Positions 1 to 9,356 of a DNA stretch of 64,000 nucleotides are shown here, piece after piece (position 1 is the first letter of the stretch; each line of letters starts with the position of its first letter). The DNA is from Limimaricola sp. (GTDB lineage Bacteria; Pseudomonadota; Alphaproteobacteria; Rhodobacterales; Rhodobacteraceae), in assembly GCF_016125575.1 (NCBI RefSeq), contig NZ_WGLM01000002.1, forward strand, positions 310,001 through 374,000, written 5' to 3'. The notes beneath the pieces are model-generated. The model searched no databases and had not been told where the DNA came from. It was given only the letters and a program-made list of their open reading frames with translations. Position numbers and translations under genes: made by a program.

Positions 1-1
1 G

Positions 2-751
2 ATCCGGCCGGGCACGAAGGCCGTGTTCTTTGAAAGCGTGTCCAACCCCACGCTGGAGGTGATCGATATCCGCGCTGTCGCGGAACTGGCCCATGCGGTT
101 GGTGCGCTGGTGATCGTGGACAACGTCTTTGCCACGCCGGTTTTTTCCGATGCGCTGGCCCAAGGGGCCGACGTGGTCGTCTATTCGGCGACCAAGCATA
201 TCGACGGGCAAGGCCGTGCCCTTGGCGGTGTGATCCTCGGCACCCGCGATTTCGTGCGCAAGGTGGCAGAGCCCTACCTGAAACATACCGGTGCCGCGAT
301 GTCGCCCTTCACCGCCTGGGTGATGCTGAAAGGGCTGGAGACGATGGAACTGCGCGTGCGCGCACAGGCCGCGTGCGCGCAGGAGTTGGCGAAGGCGCTG
401 GTGTCTGACGGGCGGCTGGCCCGCGTCATCTATCCGGGCCTGCCCGATCATCCGCAACACGCGCTGGCCATGGCGCAGATGGGCGCGGGCGGCACTGTGC
501 TGTCGATCGACGCCGGCAGCCAAGAGGCAGCATTCAGCCTGCTTAACGCATTGGAAATAATCACGATTTCCAATAATCTGGGTGATGCGAAGTCGATCGT
601 GACCCATCCCGCCACCACCACCCATCAGCGCCTGCCAGCAGAGCAGAAAGCGGCGCTGGGCATTACGCCGGGGCTGGTGCGGCTGTCGGTTGGGCTGGAG
701 GATCCGGCCGATCTGTTGGCCGATATTCGGCGCGGCCTCGCGGCGATGTGA
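2..751 (+). CDS. metZ: O-succinylhomoserine sulfhydrylase, C-terminal part (5' end outside window)
   Basis: This is the C-terminal 249 codons of a Cys/Met-metabolism PLP enzyme; the frame is open to the left edge, so about the first 140-150 residues are missing. The PLP-binding lysine lies in SATKHIDGQG (lysine codon 194-196), preceded by the cofactor aspartate stretch VIVDNVFATP. The C-terminal substrate loop reads ISNNLGDAKSIVTHPATTTH. These features fit MetZ/MetB-type enzymes. In Rhodobacteraceae the member with this wording is usually O-succinylhomoserine sulfhydrylase, which makes homocysteine from O-succinylhomoserine and sulfide. Cystathionine gamma-synthase or gamma-lyase cannot be fully excluded from the C-terminus alone. 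Confidence 0.85.
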   Translation: MRPGTKAVFFESVSNPTLEVIDIRAVAELAHAVGALVIVDNVFATPVFSDALAQGADVVVYSATKHIDGQGRALGGVILGTRDFVRKVAEPYLKHTGAAMSPFTAWVMLKGLETMELRVRAQAACAQELAKALVSDGRLARVIYPGLPDHPQHALAMAQMGAGGTVLSIDAGSQEAAFSLLNALEIITISNNLGDAKSIVTHPATTTHQRLPAEQKAALGITPGLVRLSVGLEDPADLLADIRRGLAAM

Positions 752-864
752 CGGGAATCGAGGTTGATCCGGACGGTCCTGAGAACCGTATTCTTGAGGT
801 AAGAACGCTCCTGCCGCGATGCCCCGTTTCAGGGGCTGCGCAACACCCGAAGGGGATCCCCGAC
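752..864 (+). promoter_or_regulatory. structured leader of folE2 (candidate folate-sensing or other cis-regulatory RNA)
   Basis: The 113-nt gap between metZ and folE2 holds three small hairpins in a row. ACGGT pairs with ACCGT around 772-789, TTCTT pairs with AAGAA around the loop GAGGT at about 791-805, and CCCC pairs with GGGG around 822-836. A purine-rich stretch (CGAAGGGGATC) precedes the ATG. The THF-II (folE) riboswitch is known upstream of GTP cyclohydrolase genes in alphaproteobacteria, so that class is a candidate, but I cannot match the consensus from memory. Ordinary secondary structure is the alternative. Confidence 0.3.
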
Positions 865-1968
<1,104 letters not shown>

Positions 1969-2067
1969 GCACGCTCGGCGCTTTCGGTCGCTGCGAAAAT
2001 GGGGAAAGATGCCGGCAAGGGCGGGGCGTTCGCGCGTCCCGCCATTGTCTTGACCGGAGGATCCACA

Positions 2068-3657
2068 ATGCAACGCACCCTTGGCGCGCACCTGTCACAC
2101 ATGCTGCGCGACCGCGGGGTCGAGGTGATCTTCGGCATTCCCGGCGTCCATAATCAGGAAATGTATCGCGGCATCGAAGAAGCCGGGTTGCGCCATGTCC
2201 TTGCCCGGCACGAGGGCGGCGCGGGCTTCATGGCCGATGGCTATGCCCGTGCCACGGGACGGCCCGGCGTGGCCTACGTCATTTCCGGGCCGGGCCTGAC
2301 CAACGTCATGACACCAATGGGGCAAGCCTATTCCGATTCAGTGCCGATGCTGGTGCTGTCCTCGGTACTGGACGAAACCGCGGCCCGTCGGGGGCAATTG
2401 CACCAGATGCGCGACCAGGTCGGTGCGGCACGGACGGTTTGTGAGTGGTCCGAAATGGCGGTAACGCCGCAGGCCGCCTATGCCCTGATCGACCGCGCCC
2501 TGCAGGAGATGGAGCTGGTCCGGCCGCGGCCCCGCCACATCTGTCTGCCCATCGCCGCGTTGCAGGGCAATGCAGCCGCCTTTGGCCCCGCGCCCGAGGG
2601 GTCGGCGGCGCGTCCCGGGTCCGATCCGGCGCTGCTGGCCGAGGCCGCGGCGCGGCTTGCCACCGCCGTGCGCCCGCTGATCGTGCTGGGCGGCGGGGCG
2701 GCGGCGGCGCCCGAGGCGGCGCGCGCGCTGGTCGCCAAGAGCGGGGCGGCGGTTTTTACCACCTATGCCGGACGGGGCCTGATCGCGGCGGATTGGCCCA
2801 CCTCGTTCGGCAGTTTCCTCGCCCGCCCTGGCAGTGCCGACGTCTTTGCGCAGGCCGATCTTGTCATCGCCATCGGCACGGCGCTGTCCGAAGTTGACCT
2901 GTGGCGCGCGCATCCCGGCCATAGCTGTCCGCTGATCCGCATCGACATCGACCCCGAAGAATTGCTGTCATTCCCGGCGGTGCTGCGGATCGCGGGTGAC
3001 GCGGGGCGGGCGATGGAAGGGATTGCCGCGGCGTTGCCCGCATCGCGCGGCCCGCTCTGGCCGGTAGAGGATGTGGCCGCGACCAAGGCCACGTGGCGGG
3101 CCCAGATCGCCGCCGAACGGCCCGGTATCTTGCCGGTGGCCGATGCCCTGCGCGCCTGCCTGACGCCCGAAGCGATGATCTTTTCCGACATGACCCAATT
3201 CGCCTATGCCACGCTGGAAGTGTGGGAGGCGCCAAAGCCCAATCTCTGGCACCATCCGCATGGCTTCGGCACGCTGGGTTACGCGCTGCCGGCCGCGATT
3301 GGCGGGGCGGTGGGCCGGCCCGGTCTGCCGACGCTGGCCATCGCGGGCGATTACGGGTTTCAGTATACGATTCAGGAACTTGCTGCGGCGGTGGAGCTGG
3401 GCCTGAGCCTGCCGATCATCCTGTGGGACAATGGCAAGCTGGGCGAGATCGAGGACAGCATGGTGCGCGCGCAGATCGCGCCGAACGCCGTGATCCAGCG
3501 CAATCCCGATTTCCTCAAACTGGCCGAGGCCTACGGTGCGCGGTCCGCCGCCCCCCAAACGCTGGACGCGTTTCAGGAGGCGGTACGAGAGGCGCTTGTC
3601 GCGCCGGTGCCGACGCTGATCCACGCCACGCCGGCGCTTGGCGCTACCAGCAGCTGA
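2068..3657 (+). CDS. TPP-dependent decarboxylase, acetolactate-synthase-like (probably 5-guanidino-2-oxopentanoate decarboxylase type)
   Basis: A 529-residue thiamine-diphosphate enzyme. The N-terminal catalytic glutamate is in ARHEGGAGFMADGYARATG. The TPP motif near the C-terminus runs from GDYGFQ to DNGKLGEI, and the central Rossmann-like domain carries PLIVLGGGA. The start is the ATG at 2068, placed after GGAGGATCCACA; an earlier GTG at 1999 has no comparable site. No acetolactate synthase regulatory subunit is adjacent, arguing against branched-chain synthesis. Close relatives in Rhodobacteraceae are usually named 5-guanidino-2-oxopentanoate decarboxylase (arginine transamination route), but substrate assignment is family-level only. 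Its 3' end overlaps the convergent next gene by 14 bases. Confidence 0.8.
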   Translation: MQRTLGAHLSHMLRDRGVEVIFGIPGVHNQEMYRGIEEAGLRHVLARHEGGAGFMADGYARATGRPGVAYVISGPGLTNVMTPMGQAYSDSVPMLVLSSVLDETAARRGQLHQMRDQVGAARTVCEWSEMAVTPQAAYALIDRALQEMELVRPRPRHICLPIAALQGNAAAFGPAPEGSAARPGSDPALLAEAAARLATAVRPLIVLGGGAAAAPEAARALVAKSGAAVFTTYAGRGLIAADWPTSFGSFLARPGSADVFAQADLVIAIGTALSEVDLWRAHPGHSCPLIRIDIDPEELLSFPAVLRIAGDAGRAMEGIAAALPASRGPLWPVEDVAATKATWRAQIAAERPGILPVADALRACLTPEAMIFSDMTQFAYATLEVWEAPKPNLWHHPHGFGTLGYALPAAIGGAVGRPGLPTLAIAGDYGFQYTIQELAAAVELGLSLPIILWDNGKLGEIEDSMVRAQIAPNAVIQRNPDFLKLAEAYGARSAAPQTLDAFQEAVREALVAPVPTLIHATPALGATSS

Positions 3658-5431
3658 CCAGAGCGGTGGTGTCGGCGGCGCGCCGGGCCAGTTGCGGCGC
3701 GGGCATGAAGCCGGTCGTATCGGTCGTCGTCACCTCGACGCCGGCCTGATCCAGCGCCCCGACAATCGCCGCGCTGTCGACAGAAAATCCTACCCCGGCG
3801 GGCAAGACCCGTCCGTCGGCCGGGCGTGACGGGGCCAGCATGCCCAGCACAGCGCCACTGCTGTCAAAGACCGGCCCGCCGCTGTCGCCTTCTTCGGTGG
3901 CTACCTCAAGGCGGCGCAGGCTGTCTTCACCGGACAGGCCGCGCACATCGGCCAGTTTGCCGAAGGTCACGGACGGCGCCGAAAGAACGCCGCCGAAGGA
4001 ATACCCACCGACGGCCACCTCGCTTTGAAGGCGCGGAACGGCCGTCTGGAATTCGGCCACGGCCAGCGGTGCCAACTTTTCCGCCGGCGTCAGAACGGCG
4101 ATGCCGAGCGTCGGATCGGTAAAGGTAACGGCCGCGTCATGTTCGTCATCCACCGTCACGCGGGCGCAATCCTTGACCGCATCGGTGGTGGTCAGGACCA
4201 TGCCGTCGGCGCTGATAAAAAAGCCTGAGCGGGTCAGCTGCGGTTTGCGTACTGCAAGCCCCGACACCATGTCGACCGACTGTTCTTCGCCCGGCGGCAC
4301 CAGACCGGGGTCGAGCACGCCATCAAGACTGCGGAAGCTGGACTTCATCGCGTCGCGGATGCGTTTGAACGCCCCCTCCTCGTCCGCCGGCCAGACAAGG
4401 GTGAAGCCCTTGATGGTGCCATCCTTCAGCGTGACCCAGGTATAGGAATGGATGCTGGCATCCTGCCCGTCGATCTCGAACCCGTCCGAGGATTTGCCGC
4501 GGGGCCCGTTGGGCGGCACAAGGGCCAGTGTCTGCATGATTTCATAGAGCCCGGCCATGCGGTTGGCATCGCCCGGCTGCGAGATCAGGACGACGTGCGC
4601 CTTGCTGCCATCGGTGGCGGGATAATCGGCAAAGGGTGGGTTGTAGGCGCCGAACGCCACGCGCGCGGCGGGGATCTGAATCTCGATACCGGCGCCGGTA
4701 TCCTGCACCGTCTTCATGCCCGCCTCTGTCAGCACCCGATTGTAATTCGACAGCAATTCGGCGCGTTGCCCGGTGGTCAGAACGCCTGTCGCGTCATAGC
4801 CCTTCTGCGTCTGCCATGCAGCCATCGCCGAGCGGGTGCCGGGGCCGAAGGCGCCGTCGATGCCAGAGTTATAGACGCCGGCCCATTGCAGCGCGATCTG
4901 GAGCGCCATGCGCTCATCCGCGGTCAGCCGGGCCTCCGAGGCGCGAGCCTCGGCCGGGGTTTCATCGATGATGGGTTCGGGGGCGGGCTGCGGCGCGGCG
5001 GCGAGCGTGGTGTTGTCGGTCTCGGCCCCGTCGGAGGCGGTGTTGGTAGCCGTGTCGGCGCCAGTGCCAGTGTCCGCATTCGTGTTGGTGGCCGTCTCGG
5101 CGGCCGGCGGCGGGGCCCCCACTGGCCAGAAACGATTGGTGTAAAGCCCGCCCTCGCTGACGAAACTGTCCGCCGGGATTTCGCCCTGCGCCTGCAACTG
5201 CGCCAGCACTGCATCGGCATCGGGCCGGTTGTAGGGGCCAAGCGCGATGGTGTACCAGCCCGATTGCAGGACAAAACCGTTCACGTCGGGCAGCCGGGCT
5301 GCAAAACTGCGGGCGCGGTCAAGTGCTTCGGTCAAAGTGGGCAGCGCCTGAACCTGCACCCAGCTTGTCTGTGCGGCAGCCGGCAGGCCCAACCAGACCA
5401 TCGCCACAACCGCCAGCCATCTTCTCAACAT
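3644..5431 (-). CDS. secreted SPOR/peptidoglycan-binding protein with degenerate trypsin-like domain
   Basis: 595 residues starting at MLRRWLAVVAMVW, with a clear signal peptide ending near PAAAQ and an AGGGGA site 10 bases upstream. A SPOR-like segment (about 22-95) is followed by a Thr/Asp/Ala-rich linker, a peptidoglycan-binding type 1 domain (YNSGIDGAFGPGTRSAMAAWQ), and a C-terminal trypsin/HtrA-like domain. The serine motif EEGDSGGPVF is intact. However, the position of the catalytic histidine reads LTTTDAVKDC and that of the aspartate reads DPTLGIAVL, so His and Asp appear lost. It is likely a periplasmic wall-associated pseudoprotease, or a protease of unusual mechanism. An open frame extends upstream but is antisense to glyQ. 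Confidence 0.8.
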   Translation of the reverse strand: MLRRWLAVVAMVWLGLPAAAQTSWVQVQALPTLTEALDRARSFAARLPDVNGFVLQSGWYTIALGPYNRPDADAVLAQLQAQGEIPADSFVSEGGLYTNRFWPVGAPPPAAETATNTNADTGTGADTATNTASDGAETDNTTLAAAPQPAPEPIIDETPAEARASEARLTADERMALQIALQWAGVYNSGIDGAFGPGTRSAMAAWQTQKGYDATGVLTTGQRAELLSNYNRVLTEAGMKTVQDTGAGIEIQIPAARVAFGAYNPPFADYPATDGSKAHVVLISQPGDANRMAGLYEIMQTLALVPPNGPRGKSSDGFEIDGQDASIHSYTWVTLKDGTIKGFTLVWPADEEGAFKRIRDAMKSSFRSLDGVLDPGLVPPGEEQSVDMVSGLAVRKPQLTRSGFFISADGMVLTTTDAVKDCARVTVDDEHDAAVTFTDPTLGIAVLTPAEKLAPLAVAEFQTAVPRLQSEVAVGGYSFGGVLSAPSVTFGKLADVRGLSGEDSLRRLEVATEEGDSGGPVFDSSGAVLGMLAPSRPADGRVLPAGVGFSVDSAAIVGALDQAGVEVTTTDTTGFMPAPQLARRAADTTALVSCW

Positions 5432-5566
5432 CGTTCGCCTGTCCCCTTGAAAAATATCATCCTTCGGCATTGCGCGGCAGACTAGCAGACCGTGGGCCCG
5501 GTGCAGCACAAAACTGACCGGATGCGGCATAAGGTCAAACCGGCGTGGCAGGGCGGCGCCCCCTGA

Positions 5567-5595
5567 TTGACCCCTCTGCGCCCGCAGCCTATGGA
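5567..5595 (+). promoter_or_regulatory. sigma-70-like promoter of the glyQ operon
   Basis: TTGACC (5567-5572), a 17-base spacer, and TATGGA (5590-5595). Transcription would begin near 5602, giving a leader of about 28 bases before glyQ. This is the best-looking -35/-10 pair in the window. Confidence 0.6.
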
Positions 5596-5629
5596 ACGCG
5601 GGCAACGCGACCACCCCGAGGGACAGCAG

Positions 5630-6547
5630 ATGGCCGACCAACCGCGCAGTTTCCAGGAGATCATCCTGCGGCTTCAGGCGTACTGGGCCGCGAAGGGCTG
5701 CGCGATCCTGCAGCCCTATGACATGGAAGTGGGCGCCGGCACCTTTCACCCAGCCACGACGCTGCGCGCGCTGGGCAGCCGGCCCTGGGCCGCGGCCTAT
5801 GTCCAGCCCTCGCGCCGCCCGACCGACGGGCGCTATGGCGAAAACCCCAACCGCCTGCAGCACTACTACCAGTTTCAGGTCCTGATCAAACCGTCGCCGC
5901 CGGACCTGCAAGAGCTGTATCTCGGCAGCCTCGCCGCGATCGGGATCGATGCCAGCCTGCATGACATCCGCTTTGTCGAGGACGACTGGGAAAGCCCCAC
6001 GCTGGGTGCTTGGGGCCTTGGCTGGGAGGTGTGGTGCGACGGGATGGAGGTGAGCCAGTTCACCTATTTCCAGCAGGTCGGCGGGCATGACTGCGCCCCG
6101 GTTTCGGGCGAGTTGACCTACGGGCTGGAGCGGCTGGCGATGTACGTGCTGGGCGTCGACCATGTCATGGAGATGCCGTTCAACGATCCCCAGACGCCGA
6201 TCCCGCTGAGCTATGGCGACATCTTCCGCCAGACCGAACAGGAATATTCGCGCTGGAACTTCGACCAGGCCGATACCGCGATGCTGTTGCAGCATTTCGA
6301 GGATGCCGAGGCCGAGTGCCGGCGCATTCTGGACGCGGCGCAGCCGGATGGCGCGGGGCGCACAATCGTGATGGCGCACCCGGCCTATGACCAGTGCATC
6401 AAGGCCAGTCACCTCTTTAACCTGCTCGACGCGCGCGGCGTGATCTCGGTGACCGAGCGGCAGGCCTATATCGGGCGGGTTCGGGCACTGGCCAAGGCCT
6501 GCGCCGATGCCTTCGTGACCACCGCCGCAGGTGGGGCCGCGGCATGA
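5630..6547 (+). CDS. glyQ: glycyl-tRNA synthetase alpha subunit
   Basis: 305 residues, normal for the alpha subunit of the bacterial alpha2-beta2 glycyl-tRNA synthetase, which forms glycyl-adenylate and charges tRNA-Gly. The start [19 protein letters not shown] follows GAGGGACAGCAG; an upstream in-frame GTG-type start at 5567 lies inside the promoter and is rejected. Diagnostic stretches are [49 protein letters not shown], and [22 protein letters not shown]. The stop overlaps the next start (ATGA), so the three genes glyQ, the DUF6446 gene and glyS are translationally coupled. Confidence 0.97.
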   Translation: MADQPRSFQEIILRLQAYWAAKGCAILQPYDMEVGAGTFHPATTLRALGSRPWAAAYVQPSRRPTDGRYGENPNRLQHYYQFQVLIKPSPPDLQELYLGSLAAIGIDASLHDIRFVEDDWESPTLGAWGLGWEVWCDGMEVSQFTYFQQVGGHDCAPVSGELTYGLERLAMYVLGVDHVMEMPFNDPQTPIPLSYGDIFRQTEQEYSRWNFDQADTAMLLQHFEDAEAECRRILDAAQPDGAGRTIVMAHPAYDQCIKASHLFNLLDARGVISVTERQAYIGRVRALAKACADAFVTTAAGGAAA

Positions 6548-7074
6548 ATGCGCGTCTGGCGATCCTGGCGATCCTCGTGACCGCGGTCATTGCGGGGGGT
6601 GGCCTTTATTACTTGCAGGTCTACGCCTTCTATTCCCCCGTGACGGCCGCACGGGTTGCAGAAGTGCAACTTGTCTCCGTTGCGACGGGCAAGCCGGAGC
6701 TGATTGCGTTCGATAACTTCAATGCCATCGACAGCGACAGCTCGCCCATCCGCTACCGCGCCTGCTTTACCACGGGCGTTCCGATCGATGTTCTGAAGCA
6801 GACCTATCAGGTCTATTCCGACCCGGAACCGCTGAACGCCCCGCGCTGGTTCTCTTGCTTCAATGCGCAGGACATCGGCGCCGCGCTGGAAAAGGGCGAA
6901 GCGGTGGCCTTTCACGCCCGCGATAATCTTGTCTACGGCGTCGACCGTGTCGCCGCGATTTTCCCCGACGGGCGCGGCTATGAATGGAACCAGATCAATG
7001 CCTGTGGCGCGGTCGTCTATAACGGCGATCCCGCGCCCGAAGGCTGCCCGCCCGCACCCGAAGGACTGAACTGA
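6544..7074 (+). CDS. DUF6446-like single-pass membrane protein between glyQ and glyS
   Basis: 176 residues: a hydrophobic N-terminal anchor (about 5-27, [20 protein letters not shown]) and a roughly 145-residue probably periplasmic domain. That domain carries four conserved-looking cysteines (RACFTTG, FSCFNAQ, NACGAV, EGCPPA) that could pair as two disulfides. It starts in an ATGA overlap with glyQ and ends in a TGATG overlap with glyS. I recognise it as a family restricted to Rhodobacteraceae-type genomes and found at this same place; its function is unknown. The coupling suggests fixed stoichiometry or simply shared expression with glycyl-tRNA synthetase. Confidence 0.85.
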   Translation: MNARLAILAILVTAVIAGGGLYYLQVYAFYSPVTAARVAEVQLVSVATGKPELIAFDNFNAIDSDSSPIRYRACFTTGVPIDVLKQTYQVYSDPEPLNAPRWFSCFNAQDIGAALEKGEAVAFHARDNLVYGVDRVAAIFPDGRGYEWNQINACGAVVYNGDPAPEGCPPAPEGLN

Positions 7075-9281
7075 TGCCCGACCTGCTGATCGAGTTGTTT
7101 TCCGAGGAGATTCCGGCCCGGATGCAGGCCCGTGCCGCCGAGGACCTGCGGCGGATGGTAACGGATGGCCTTGTCGAGGCGGGGCTGACCTATGCCGCGG
7201 CGGGCGCCTTTTCCACGCCGCGCCGGCTGGCGCTGTCCATCGAGGGGCTAAGTGCGCAAAGCCGTGCCGTGCGCGAAGAGCGCAAGGGGCCAGCCGTAGG
7301 CGCGCCCGACAAGGCGATCGAGGGCTTCTTGCGCTCCACCGGGCTGACGCGCGAGCAGTTGGAGGTGCGCGACGACAAGAAGGGGCAGGTCTATTTCGCC
7401 GTTCAGACGCGGCCCGGCCGCCCCGCCGCCGCCATCGTGGCCGAGGTGCTGGAGGCCACGATCCGCAATTTCCCTTGGCCCAAGTCGATGCGCTGGGGCG
7501 CGGGCAGCCTGCGTTGGGTGCGCCCGCTGCATTCCATCCTGTGCATTCTCGTGACCGAAACGGGGGCCGAGGTGGTGCCGCTGGACGTGGATGGCATCGT
7601 GGCAAGCGACACGACGCGCGGCCACCGCTTCATGGCGCCCGATGCGTTTTCGGTTTCCTCCTTTGAGGATTACGAGGCGAAGCTGAAGCGCGCGCACGTG
7701 GTACTGCGCGCCGATGAACGGGCCGATGCGATCTGGCATGAGGCGACCGGGCAGGCCTTTGCGCGGAGCCTAGAGGTGGTCGAGGATGCGGGGCTTCTGG
7801 CCGAGGTGGCGGGGCTGGTCGAATGGCCGGTGGTGCTGCTGGGCGATATCGCGCGCGAGTTCCTTGGCCTGCCGCCCGAGGTGCTGCAGACCTCGATGCG
7901 CACGCATCAGAAGTTCTTCTCATTGAAAAACCCCAAATCGGGCCGAATCGAGGGGTTCGTCACCGTCGCCAACGTGGAAACCGCCGATCATGGCACGACG
8001 ATCCTTGCCGGCAATGGCAAGGTGCTGACGGCGCGGCTGTCGGACGCGCGGTTCTTCTGGGACAACGACCTGCGCACCGTCAAGGCGCAGGGGCTGGAGG
8101 GCATGGCCGAGGGGCTGACCAACGTCACCTTCCACAACAAGCTGGGCAGCCAGGCCGACCGGGTGGCGCGGATCGCGGCCCTCGCGCGTGAGATCGCGCC
8201 CATGGTCGGCGCCGCGCCCGATCTGGCAGCGGAGGCCGCGCGCGTGTGCAAGGCCGACCTGCGGTCGGAAATGGTGGGCGAATTCCCGGAATTGCAGGGG
8301 CTTATGGGCCGCTATTATGCCGAGGCCGCGGGGCTGGAACCCGCCGTGGCGGCGGCCTGCGAGATGCATTGGAAACCGATGGGCCCGTCCGACGCGGTGC
8401 CGACCGAGCCTGTCAGCATTGCCGTGGCGCTGGCCGACAAGATCGACACGTTGTGCGGCTTCTGGGCGATCGACGAGAAGCCCACCGGGAGCAAGGACCC
8501 CTACGCGCTGCGGCGCGCGGCGCTGGGGGTGATCCGCATCGTTCTGGAGAATGGGTTGCGCCTGCACCTCGACCGATTGTTCGACACGCAGATCCTACGC
8601 CTGCGTCACGGCGACGAGGGCGTGTCGGGTCACCTTCTAGGCACGCTGGCCGCACATGGCTTTCATGCCGAGTTCCACGCCGAGGCCGCGCGCCTTGGCG
8701 CCGAAGCGGAGGCCTGGGTCGCCATGGTGCGCGAGGGTGATGTGGGGGAGGTCAGCGACAATCTCGTCGCCTTCTTCCACGACCGCCTCAAGGTTTTCCT
8801 GCGCGACGAGGGCATCCGGCACGACATCATCGACGCTTGCCTCGCCATGCCCAATCGCGACGACCTGACGCTGCTGGTCAAGCGCGCCCGCGCACTGGCC
8901 GCCGTTCTGGCCACCGAGGATGGCACGAACCTTGTGCAGGGCTTCAAACGGGCCAACAACATCCTGACGCAGGCCGAAGCGGCCGACGGGGTGGAGTATT
9001 CGTTCGGGGCCGATCCAAAGTTTGCCGCCGACCCGGCCGAAAAGGCGCTGTTCTCCGCCCTGGATACGGCCGAGGCGGCCATTGGCCCGGCCATGCAGGC
9101 CGAGGATTTCGCCGCAGCGATGGCCGCGATGGCCGCCCTGCGCGGCCCGATTGATGCCTTCTTTACCGCCGTGCAGGTGAACGACCCCAACTCGGTGCTG
9201 CGTCGCAACCGGCTGAACCTGCTGCACCGGATTCGGGAAACCTGCGCGCAGGTGGCCGACCTGACCCGCATCGAAGGCTGA
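7074..9281 (+). CDS. glyS: glycyl-tRNA synthetase beta subunit
   Basis: 735 residues, close to the usual 690-750 for GlyS. It opens with [18 protein letters not shown], typical of the family, and contains the HD-like stretch CEMHWKPMGPSDAVPTEPVSIAVALADKIDTL with KPTGSKDPYALRRAALG. The C-terminal anticodon-binding helical part ends in DPNSVLRRNRLNLLHRI. It partners GlyQ in the heterotetramer and supplies tRNA recognition. Translation is coupled to the preceding gene by TGATG. A strong terminator overlaps its stop codon. Confidence 0.97.
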   Translation: MPDLLIELFSEEIPARMQARAAEDLRRMVTDGLVEAGLTYAAAGAFSTPRRLALSIEGLSAQSRAVREERKGPAVGAPDKAIEGFLRSTGLTREQLEVRDDKKGQVYFAVQTRPGRPAAAIVAEVLEATIRNFPWPKSMRWGAGSLRWVRPLHSILCILVTETGAEVVPLDVDGIVASDTTRGHRFMAPDAFSVSSFEDYEAKLKRAHVVLRADERADAIWHEATGQAFARSLEVVEDAGLLAEVAGLVEWPVVLLGDIAREFLGLPPEVLQTSMRTHQKFFSLKNPKSGRIEGFVTVANVETADHGTTILAGNGKVLTARLSDARFFWDNDLRTVKAQGLEGMAEGLTNVTFHNKLGSQADRVARIAALAREIAPMVGAAPDLAAEAARVCKADLRSEMVGEFPELQGLMGRYYAEAAGLEPAVAAACEMHWKPMGPSDAVPTEPVSIAVALADKIDTLCGFWAIDEKPTGSKDPYALRRAALGVIRIVLENGLRLHLDRLFDTQILRLRHGDEGVSGHLLGTLAAHGFHAEFHAEAARLGAEAEAWVAMVREGDVGEVSDNLVAFFHDRLKVFLRDEGIRHDIIDACLAMPNRDDLTLLVKRARALAAVLATEDGTNLVQGFKRANNILTQAEAADGVEYSFGADPKFAADPAEKALFSALDTAEAAIGPAMQAEDFAAAMAAMAALRGPIDAFFTAVQVNDPNSVLRRNRLNLLHRIRETCAQVADLTRIEG

Positions 9282-9306
9282 CACGCGGCTGTCAGCCTTC
9301 CTTTAC
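9273..9306 (+). terminator. rho-independent terminator overlapping the glyS stop codon
   Basis: A perfect 10-bp stem, GAAGGCTGAC (9273-9282) with GTCAGCCTTC (9291-9300), has an 8-base loop and is followed by CTTTAC. The left arm contains the last glyS codons and the TGA, so the coding end doubles as the terminator. Confidence 0.65.
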
Positions 9307-9331
9307 ACATGCGGCGGGGCGCGCGTATGCT
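9302..9331 (+). promoter_or_regulatory. promoter of the PEP-utilizing enzyme gene
   Basis: TTTACA (9302-9307), an 18-base spacer, and TATGCT (9326-9331). It lies directly behind the glyS terminator, and predicted transcription near 9338 leaves a short leader before the GTG at 9357. This also rules out the upstream in-frame start at 9309. Confidence 0.5.
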
Positions 9332-9356
9332 GCGCCACGACAAAGGATGTGCCGCA

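Noticed and set aside
3644-3657. Convergent 14-base gene overlap
   Set aside because: Considered as a sign of frame error, but both stop codons and C-termini look normal; such overlaps recur at 24532-24578 and 44454-44461.
5432-6412. N-terminal extension of the pseudoprotease frame
   Set aside because: The extra residues are antisense to glyQ; a signal peptide and ribosome site mark the start at 5431.
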